From Flavobacteriaceae bacterium (lineage in GTDB: Bacteria; Bacteroidota; Bacteroidia; Flavobacteriales; Flavobacteriaceae), in NCBI GenBank assembly GCA_021151665.1, contig JAGKWW010000010.1, positions 1-64,000 on the forward strand: a DNA stretch of 64,000 bases. Direction: 5' to 3'. This document shows positions 58,021 to 64,000 of this stretch, one piece after another. The number at the start of each line of letters is the position of its first letter. Within the stretch, counting starts at the first letter, position 1. Under the pieces are notes generated by a model, which saw nothing but the letters and a program-made list of their open reading frames with translations, was not told the DNA's origin and did no database searches. A program made the position numbers and the translations under genes.

Positions 58021-58413
58021 ATGTTTGACAAGATACCAAAGACAAGCCCCGACCTGGGCAAGACGAACAGGATTGTAGAATTCACGCAGATAAAAGGGGA
58101 CATTGCCTCACCGGCAGATTTCCGTTTTGACGGCCATCTTGAAGGCAATATTACCTGTGGGGGCAAGCTCGTTATCGGGCCGGGCGGCAAAGTTACGGGC
58201 GACATCATTTGCAAGAATATTGATATCGAGGGGTATTTCCGCGGAAGGATAGAGGTGGAAGAACTGCTGAGCGTGAAAGCAAGCGCCCAGATAACAGGTG
58301 AAGTAATTACCGGAAAGCTGGCCGTTGAGCCTGGCGCCTCCTTTACCGCAACCTGCACTATGAAGGCCGAAGTAAAAAGCATCCCGATCAATGAGCAGCA
58401 GCACGCCGGATAA
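58021..58413 (+). CDS. Bactofilin
   Basis: A 130-residue polymer-forming cytoskeletal protein. The core beta-helix (about 24-118) is built from short repeats (FDGHLEGNITCGGKLVIG, VTGDIICKNIDIEGYF, GRIEVEELLSVKASAQITGEV). Bactofilins polymerise without nucleotide and scaffold cell-shape and envelope machinery. It lies 6 bases after sprE and overlaps the AtpZ/AtpI gene by 23 bases, so the three are co-transcribed. Confidence 0.9.
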   Translation: MFDKIPKTSPDLGKTNRIVEFTQIKGDIASPADFRFDGHLEGNITCGGKLVIGPGGKVTGDIICKNIDIEGYFRGRIEVEELLSVKASAQITGEVITGKLAVEPGASFTATCTMKAEVKSIPINEQQHAG

Positions 58414-58630
58414 TAATGATGAGCAACGGAGGCAGCGCTACAAGTGGCTCGCCCTGATTAATATCCCCATACAAATGGGCATTATCATCTTTGCTTTTTC
58501 CTGGCTCGGCGGATGGCTCGACGATAAATATCCGAACCCGAAAAATATTTACCGAATCATTCTTACCCTGCTCGGAGTATTCATTGCGCTGTACAATGTA
58601 ATACGGCAGGTAAATCAACTTAACAAATAA
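58391..58630 (+). CDS. AtpZ/AtpI-family protein
   Basis: A 79-residue protein with two hydrophobic helices (about 22-41 and 52-72) of the AtpZ/AtpI family, small accessory proteins near ATP synthase operons involved in assembly or ion transport. It overlaps the bactofilin gene by 23 bases. The sequence WLGGWLDDKYPNPKN between the helices is the family block. Confidence 0.82.
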   Translation: MSSSTPDNNDEQRRQRYKWLALINIPIQMGIIIFAFSWLGGWLDDKYPNPKNIYRIILTLLGVFIALYNVIRQVNQLNK

Positions 58631-58634
58631 ACGC

Positions 58635-59021
58635 TTGAAACAGGCAATCACCAAAATCATCCTGCAAACTACTGCCATCGGCATTGCAGCATTTGTGGCC
58701 AATATCCTTCTTTACACTATAATGATAATGCCGGTAAACCACTTTCATTATCCGTTATATACTGTATATCTGTTTTTCCTTGTGCTTGCGGTTGCAGTAC
58801 AGGTAATACTGGCTAATGTCAACGAAAAAAATCCGGGGCAGACGGGTTACGTTTTCCTTTTCCTGACTACCGCCCAGCTGGCAGCAGCCTATTTTTTTGC
58901 TAAGCCCCTACTTGCGAAAACGATTGCAGAAAGCCCTGAGAAAATCAACTTCTTTGTCGTATTCCTGTTGTTTTTAGCAATAGAGGCCTATTATACAATA
59001 CGTGTGTTGAACAAACAGTAG
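58635..59021 (+). CDS. DUF6168-like four-helix membrane protein
   Basis: A 128-residue membrane protein with four helices (about 10-33, 41-61, 73-91, 105-124), AtpI-like in size and position. It probably starts at TTG (58635), since the first ATG is too far in. It lies 4 bases after the AtpZ/AtpI gene and 119 bases before atpB, and matches the small protein found here in related Flavobacteria (DUF6168, recalled with moderate certainty). Confidence 0.72.
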   Translation: MKQAITKIILQTTAIGIAAFVANILLYTIMIMPVNHFHYPLYTVYLFFLVLAVAVQVILANVNEKNPGQTGYVFLFLTTAQLAAAYFFAKPLLAKTIAESPEKINFFVVFLLFLAIEAYYTIRVLNKQ

Positions 59022-59072
59022 TTAAACATCCCAAACCGTGAAATTATCCTAAAATAAATTCAGTCGGCGGCA

Positions 59073-59101
59073 TTGTGATATTAATATAAAATGTACCTTT
59101 G
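59073..59101 (+). promoter_or_regulatory. Promoter of the atpBEFHAG operon
   Basis: TTG at 59073-59075 and TACCTTTG at 59094-59101, spaced by 18 bases, form a near-ideal Bacteroidota promoter. The atpB start codon follows 39 bases later. This separates the ATP synthase structural genes from the sprE-bactofilin-atpZ group. Confidence 0.75.
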
Positions 59102-59140
59102 CACCAAATTTTAAGACTGTAAAATTAAGATAGTTACAAC

Positions 59141-60313
59141 ATGGTGTTATCCGGAAAACTACTCAAAAACACAATAACAGCCTTATTTGCTGTAATTCCC
59201 TCTTTATTTTTTGCCAATCCTGTAGAGGACACAACGACTGTAGAGACAACTGCTGTGCATGCAGCAGTAGAGGGCGAGGCTTCATCTCACGAGCCTTCAG
59301 GCAAGAAAGAGAAAGTGGAAGCATACATTCAGCATCACCTTCAGGACAGCTATGACTTTACCTTTTTCTCAGATGAAGCAGAAGGAAAGCACTACGGATT
59401 TTCGCTGCCGGTGATACTTTTGGATAATGGTCTTAAAGTGTTTTCATCTTCTGAATTTCATCACGGTGAAAAAGTGGCCGAAGTTGATGGTAATTATTAT
59501 GCCCTTCACCATGGTAAAATTTACAAAACCGATGCAACCGGTGATTTGAAAGCTGATGAGCACGGACATCCGACTGTACCAAAGCCGCTTGATTTTTCGA
59601 TTACCAAAAATGTTGTTACCATGCTGTTTACTGCGGCATTGATGTTCCTGATCTTTACAGGCCTTGCAAGGTCGTATAAAAAAGGTCCTGTGCCTACCGG
59701 ATTCGGCAGGGTGCTTGAGCCACTAATACTTTTCATACGTGATGAAGTGGCTATACCAAACATTGGCGAAAAGAAATACAGAAAGTTTATGGGCTTTCTT
59801 CTTAGTGTGTTCTTCTTTATCTGGATATTGAATCTTTTAGGGATGACACCGCTGGGGGTGAACGTAACCGGGAACATATCGGTAACGGTATGCCTTGCTA
59901 TCTTTACATACCTTATCACACAGTTTAGTGCAAATAAAGAATACTGGGGACACATCTTCTGGATGCCGGGAGTTCCGGTTCCAATGAAGATCATCCTTAT
60001 GCCTATTGAGATTTTGGGTACATTGACCAAGCCTTTTGCATTACTTATCCGTTTGTTTGCAAATATCACTGCAGGCCACGTTGTAATTATGAGTCTTATT
60101 GCCATGATGTTTGTTGGCAAGAATCTGGCGTCGGATATGCCTATCTCACTTGGTCTTACTTTGTTCATTTCAGTGATCGAATTGCTTGTAGCATTCCTTC
60201 AGGCTTTTATCTTTACCATGTTGTCATCATTGTTCATAGGTATGGCGGTGCAGGATCACCACCATGAAGAAGATCATGATCACCACACCGAAGATGAGCC
60301 AATAATTATTTAA
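59141..60313 (+). CDS. atpB: ATP synthase F0 subunit a
   Basis: Proton channel subunit of the F0 motor. At 390 residues it is about 120 longer than the E. coli protein. The extra part is N-terminal: a signal-peptide-like helix, then an acidic His-rich stretch before the membrane domain (helices from about 160). The essential Arg is in LLIRLFANITAGHV (about 300-314). The C-terminus is His/Asp/Glu-rich (DHHHEEDHDHH). Bacteroidota subunit a commonly has such an extension. Confidence 0.93.
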   Translation: MVLSGKLLKNTITALFAVIPSLFFANPVEDTTTVETTAVHAAVEGEASSHEPSGKKEKVEAYIQHHLQDSYDFTFFSDEAEGKHYGFSLPVILLDNGLKVFSSSEFHHGEKVAEVDGNYYALHHGKIYKTDATGDLKADEHGHPTVPKPLDFSITKNVVTMLFTAALMFLIFTGLARSYKKGPVPTGFGRVLEPLILFIRDEVAIPNIGEKKYRKFMGFLLSVFFFIWILNLLGMTPLGVNVTGNISVTVCLAIFTYLITQFSANKEYWGHIFWMPGVPVPMKIILMPIEILGTLTKPFALLIRLFANITAGHVVIMSLIAMMFVGKNLASDMPISLGLTLFISVIELLVAFLQAFIFTMLSSLFIGMAVQDHHHEEDHDHHTEDEPIII

Positions 60314-60342
60314 TTCGAAGTTTAATTTTATTTATATACCTA

Positions 60343-60540
60343 ATGGAAGGAACTCTTAATTTGATCGGTGCCGGACTTGTAGTAATTGGTGCTGGTGTAG
60401 GTTTAGGAAAAATCGGTGGTTCTGCAATGGACGCTATTGCTCGTCAGCCAGAAGCTGCTGGAAAAATCCAGACTGCGATGATCATCATCGCTGCCCTATT
60501 GGAAGGTTTGGCATTCGCCGCTCTTATCCTTGGCAAATAA
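60343..60540 (+). CDS. atpE: ATP synthase F0 subunit c
   Basis: A 65-residue hairpin of two membrane helices that forms the rotor ring. The Gly-rich first helix (GAGVGLGKIGG) leads to the polar loop ARQPEAAGK, and the proton-carrying carboxylate is Glu54 in ALLEGLAFAAL. The residues around Glu54 do not suggest a sodium site. It starts 29 bases after atpB. Confidence 0.97.
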   Translation: MEGTLNLIGAGLVVIGAGVGLGKIGGSAMDAIARQPEAAGKIQTAMIIIAALLEGLAFAALILGK

Positions 60541-60625
60541 TAAAGGTAGAAGCAATACCTGTAACGGTTGGTTGCAGGTATGCTTTCTTTGAAAATTAAA
60601 TTGACAAAACACCTATATAAAAAAG

Positions 60626-61126
60626 ATGGAGAAATTAATTAACGATTTTTCATTAGGTCTGTTTTTCTGGCAGGCTGTTATCCTGGTAGTTCTTATCCTG
60701 CTTTTGGTAAAATTTGCATGGAGGCCTATCATGACTGCTATTACAGCACGTGAGGCGGGTATCGTTGCTGCTTTGGCTGCTGCCGAAGCTGCACGTAAAG
60801 AAATGCACAACCTGCAGGCGGACAACCAAAGGATACTTCAGGAAGCACGTGCCGAAAGGGATGCTATGCTGAAAGAGGCCCGCGAGATAAAAGAAAAGAT
60901 TGTTGCCGAAGCCAAAGCGGAAGCAGAAGCTACCGGAAACAAGATGATCGAGCAGGCTAAAGCTACGATAGAAGGTGAGAAGAATGCTGCTATGGCCGAC
61001 CTTAAAAGCCAGGTGTCTGCACTTTCTGTAGAGATTGCCGAGAAGATACTTAAGAACGAACTGTCTAACAGGGAAGCTCAGGCCGGACTGGTTGAGAAGA
61101 TGCTGGACGACGTTAAACTAAACTAA
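60626..61126 (+). CDS. atpF: ATP synthase F0 subunit b
   Basis: A 166-residue stator subunit: one N-terminal membrane helix (about 10-28, LFFWQAVILVVLILLLVKF) and a long Ala/Glu/Lys coiled coil. Standard length and place, 85 bases after atpE and 10 before atpH. Confidence 0.95.
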   Translation: MEKLINDFSLGLFFWQAVILVVLILLLVKFAWRPIMTAITAREAGIVAALAAAEAARKEMHNLQADNQRILQEARAERDAMLKEAREIKEKIVAEAKAEAEATGNKMIEQAKATIEGEKNAAMADLKSQVSALSVEIAEKILKNELSNREAQAGLVEKMLDDVKLN

Positions 61127-61136
61127 TATACCGTAT

Positions 61137-61670
61137 ATGACAGGTTCAAGAGCTGCAATACGATATGCAAAGGCAATACTGGATATGGCACAGTCTTCGG
61201 GCAGCGCCGAAGCAGTACTTGCAGATATGGCTGCCATCACCAACGCGCTGAACGAAAGCGGCGAACTTGTTCGCTTCCTTGGTGCACCCGATGTAAAGCC
61301 GGAAATGAAGGAGTCTGCCCTGAAGGAAATCTTCCCGGGGGTGAACACGATCACGATATCACTTTTCAGGTTGCTGTTTGAAAACAAGCGTTTTGACATC
61401 CTCCCTGCTGTGGCTGCGCAATACAAAGCACAGTATGAAGCTGCCAACGGAATGGAAACGGCTACGGTTACTACCGCGTTCCCAATCACTCCCGAGCTTG
61501 AAGCCAAAGTGCTTGCCAAGGTAAAGGAGTTTTCGGACAAGAAGATCACGCTAAAGAATATCGTAGACCCGGAGATTATCGGGGGCTTTATCCTTAGGGT
61601 GGGAGACAAACAGTTTAACGCCTCTGTTGCAAAAAGGCTGCTTACCCTGAAGAGGGAACTGAGTAATTAA
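61137..61670 (+). CDS. atpH: ATP synthase F1 subunit delta
   Basis: A 177-residue protein connecting the stator to F1. It opens GSRAAIRYAKAILDMAQ and ends with the VDPEIIGGFILRVGDKQFNAS segment, both typical of subunit delta (OSCP). Complete. Confidence 0.95.
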   Translation: MTGSRAAIRYAKAILDMAQSSGSAEAVLADMAAITNALNESGELVRFLGAPDVKPEMKESALKEIFPGVNTITISLFRLLFENKRFDILPAVAAQYKAQYEAANGMETATVTTAFPITPELEAKVLAKVKEFSDKKITLKNIVDPEIIGGFILRVGDKQFNASVAKRLLTLKRELSN

Positions 61671-61712
61671 TTAGTATTTACCACACATCTGTGTTTAAAT
61701 TATAAAAAGAAG

Positions 61713-63287
61713 ATGGCAGAAATTAAAGCTGCTGAAATTTCAGCAATATTAAAGAAACAATTGTCCGGCTTCGAATCTGGCGCTACGCTCGAGGAAGTTG
61801 GAACCGTACTTAACGTAGGTGATGGTATTGCCCGCGTTTACGGATTATCAAATGCACAATACGGAGAGCTTGTAGAGTTTGATAACGGCCTTGAAGGTAT
61901 TGTACTAAACCTTGAAGAAGACAATGTGGGCGTAGTATTGCTTGGCCCTACAAAAGGTATCAACGAAGGTTCTACCGTAAAGCGTACCCAGCGTATTGCC
62001 TCCCTTAAGGTAGGTGAGCAGATGGTAGGCCGTGTGGTAGATACCCTTGGTAACCCAATTGACGGTAAAGGCCCTATTGGTGGCGACCTTTATGAGATGC
62101 CGCTTGAGCGTAAGGCTCCGGGCGTTATCTTCCGCCAGCCGGTAACCGAGCCGCTTCAAACCGGTATCAAAGCTATCGATGCGATGATCCCTGTAGGCCG
62201 TGGCCAGCGTGAGCTTGTAATTGGCGACCGCCAAACCGGTAAGACTACAGTTTGTATTGATACCATCCTGAACCAGAAAGAATTCTACGATGCAGGCAAG
62301 CCTGTATTCTGTATATATGTTGCTGTAGGCCAAAAGGCTTCTACAGTGGCAGGTATCGCCAAAACCCTTGAGGAAAAAGGTGCAATGGCGTATACCGTAA
62401 TCGTTGCTGCCAACGCGTCTGACCCTGCTCCGATGCAGGTATATGCTCCGTTTGCGGGCGCTGCAATAGGTGAGTACTTCCGTGATACGGGCCGTCCGGC
62501 GCTTATCATTTATGATGACCTTTCTAAGCAGGCTGTTGCCTACCGTGAGGTGTCGCTTCTGCTAAGGAGGCCACCGGGACGTGAGGCTTACCCTGGTGAC
62601 GTATTCTACCTTCACTCAAGGCTTCTTGAGCGTGCGGCTAAGGTTATCGCCGATGACGATATTGCAAAGAACATGAACGACCTTCCGGAGTCGCTTAAGC
62701 CAATCGTTAAGGGTGGCGGATCGCTTACTGCGCTTCCAATCATCGAAACACAGGCAGGTGACGTATCGGCATATATCCCGACCAACGTGATCTCTATCAC
62801 CGATGGCCAGATCTTCCTTGAAAGCGACCTGTTCAACTCGGGTGTTCGCCCGGCCATCAACGTAGGTATCTCGGTATCACGTGTAGGTGGTAACGCACAG
62901 ATCAAATCAATGAAGAAAGTAGCCGGTACCCTTAAGCTTGACCAGGCGCAGTACCGCGAGCTTGAAGCGTTTGCTAAGTTCGGTTCAGACCTTGACGCGG
63001 CTACCATGAACGTTATCGAAAAAGGTAAGCGTAACGTAGAGATCCTGAAGCAGTCGGTAAATACACCGTTCACTGTAGAAAACCAGGTTGCCATTATTTA
63101 TGCAGGTTCTAAAAACCTTTTAAGGAATGTACCGGTAAACAAGGTGAAGGAGTTTGAAAAAGACTTTATCGACTACCTGAACGCTAAGCACAGGGCTACC
63201 CTTGATGCTTTGAAAGCGGGTAAGTTTACAGACGAGATCACTGACGTGCTTGAGAAAGCCGCAGCAGAGATCGCAGCGAAGTACTAA
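61713..63287 (+). CDS. atpA: ATP synthase F1 subunit alpha
   Basis: A 524-residue non-catalytic nucleotide-binding subunit of F1. The Walker A P-loop is GDRQTGKT (about 170-177), Walker [17 protein letters not shown], followed by the alpha signature [13 protein letters not shown]. Codon use is strongly biased, as in highly expressed genes. A tandem TTGGTACA repeat lies between its stop and atpG. Confidence 0.98.
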   Translation: MAEIKAAEISAILKKQLSGFESGATLEEVGTVLNVGDGIARVYGLSNAQYGELVEFDNGLEGIVLNLEEDNVGVVLLGPTKGINEGSTVKRTQRIASLKVGEQMVGRVVDTLGNPIDGKGPIGGDLYEMPLERKAPGVIFRQPVTEPLQTGIKAIDAMIPVGRGQRELVIGDRQTGKTTVCIDTILNQKEFYDAGKPVFCIYVAVGQKASTVAGIAKTLEEKGAMAYTVIVAANASDPAPMQVYAPFAGAAIGEYFRDTGRPALIIYDDLSKQAVAYREVSLLLRRPPGREAYPGDVFYLHSRLLERAAKVIADDDIAKNMNDLPESLKPIVKGGGSLTALPIIETQAGDVSAYIPTNVISITDGQIFLESDLFNSGVRPAINVGISVSRVGGNAQIKSMKKVAGTLKLDQAQYRELEAFAKFGSDLDAATMNVIEKGKRNVEILKQSVNTPFTVENQVAIIYAGSKNLLRNVPVNKVKEFEKDFIDYLNAKHRATLDALKAGKFTDEITDVLEKAAAEIAAKY

Positions 63288-63319
63288 TGATTCAATTTAA
63301 CAGTGTACTGATGTAACAA

Positions 63320-63338
63320 TTGGTACATTGGTACATTG
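63320..63338. repeat. Short tandem TTGGTACA repeat between atpA and atpG
   Basis: TTGGTACA occurs twice in tandem (63320-63327 and 63328-63335) and continues with TTG. The repeat sits in the 73-base atpA-atpG gap, 23 bases before the atpG start codon, and overlaps a weak inverted repeat. Confidence 0.6.
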
Positions 63339-63360
63339 TTTAATTTTCACATTAAAAAAT

Positions 63361-64000
63361 GGCAAACTTAAAGGAGATACGTAACAGGATTGCTTCTGTT
63401 TCATCTACGATGCAGATTACCAGCGCGATGAAGATGGTATCTGCAGCCAAGCTGAAAAAAGCACAGGATGCGATCACGGCTATGAGGCCGTATTCTGAAA
63501 AGCTTACCGAGCTTATTCAAAACCTGAGCGCTACTATGGAGGGCGACACAGGAGGTGTATTTGCAGAGCAACGCCCTGTAGATAAAATCCTTATTGTGGC
63601 GATCACTTCCAACCGCGGGCTTTGCGGCGCTTTCAACAGCAACGTGATCAAGCAGGTAAAAGCTTTGCAGGAAATGTATGCCGGCAAAACCGTAGATGTA
63701 CTGACCATTGGAAAAAAAGGTAACGATGTCCTCAAAAAGACGGCTACAATTGTAGACAACCAGAGCAGCGTGTTTGACAGGCTGACATTTGAAAATGTAG
63801 CCATCATAGCGCAGGAGCTGATGGATAAGTTTACCGCCGGCGAATATGACAGGATAGACCTGGTGTACAACCACTTTAAGAATGCCGCTACGCAGGTAGT
63901 GCTGGCAGAGCAGTTCCTTCCGCTTGCCCCGGCCGATATGGCACAGCAAAATGCAGCCGCAACCGATTACATCTTTGAGCCATCTAAAGAAGAGATCATT
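63361..64000 (+). CDS. atpG: ATP synthase F1 subunit gamma, cut by the window edge
   Basis: The first 213 residues of the gamma subunit, the central rotor shaft of F1. It opens MANLKEIRNRIASVSSTMQI, with TSAMKMVSAAKLKKAQD following, both typical of gamma. The frame is open to base 64000 and must continue to the right. atpD and atpC are not in the window; in Bacteroidota they are often elsewhere. Confidence 0.97.

Noticed and set aside
59521..60168. A 215-codon minus-strand frame opposite atpB
   Set aside because: Antisense of atpB with no independent support.
1..64000. CRISPR arrays, insertion sequences, prophage or integrase genes
   Set aside because: No regularly spaced repeats and no transposase, integrase or Cas-like protein were seen on either strand.

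Overview
The window looks like chromosomal DNA of a Flavobacteriaceae bacterium (Bacteroidota, Flavobacterium-like). Supporting signs are a gene for the gliding/type IX secretion lipoprotein SprE (PorW), several small families typical of this group (DUF6341, DUF6427, DUF4254, DUF5687 and DUF6168-like proteins), promoters of the Bacteroidota form (TTG at -33, TAnnTTTG at -7), an ATP synthase operon in the order B-E-F-H-A-G, and weak Shine-Dalgarno signals. All family names come from reading the proteins; no search was run.

Layout. 1-9 kb is mostly minus strand housekeeping: glnS, folB (plus), an LTA-synthase-like membrane phosphotransferase, tRNA-Cys, a LysE exporter, a GIN-domain protein and rnr. 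A 700-base AT-rich region between divergent rnr and rpiB holds a cluster of repeated nonamers and is a candidate replication origin. 10-20 kb is a mixed accessory region: an NmrA-like/AraC pair, a TMEM175-like channel, a low-GC toxin block (lipoprotein with a C-terminal AHH nuclease, a likely immunity gene and an unknown gene), tex, a three-copy intergenic repeat, a NADAR protein and tatA.

20-45 kb begins with an M23 peptidase, SdpI and GH3 genes, then a large plus-strand surface-glycan locus. It encodes dTDP-rhamnose synthesis (rfbBACD), a second branch made of a WecE-like sugar aminotransferase, a NeuD-like acyltransferase and an ATP-grasp ligase, and three proteins recalling the Arn lipid A modification system (small multidrug-type carrier, polyprenyl-phosphate GT2, GT39/ArnT-like transferase). 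Two paralogous lipoproteins follow, then a Wzx flippase, two Wzy/WaaL-like proteins, glycosyltransferases, a UDP-xylose synthase-like SDR and the initiating phosphoglycosyltransferase. Most genes overlap or nearly abut, which suggests coupled translation.

45-64 kb is core again: purD, DUF6341, DUF6427, upp, DUF4254, a GT9 heptosyltransferase-like gene and a PaaE-like reductase. Next comes a PadR-HAAS-HAAS-ABC exporter operon with a perfect inverted repeat over its promoter. The window ends with sprE, a bactofilin gene and the ATP synthase operon, cut inside atpG at the right edge.

Best candidates for something undescribed are the rfb/wec/arn-like hybrid module with its ATP-grasp ligase and paired lipoproteins, the membrane-anchored AHH toxin with its neighbours, and the nonamer cluster at 9.0-9.5 kb.
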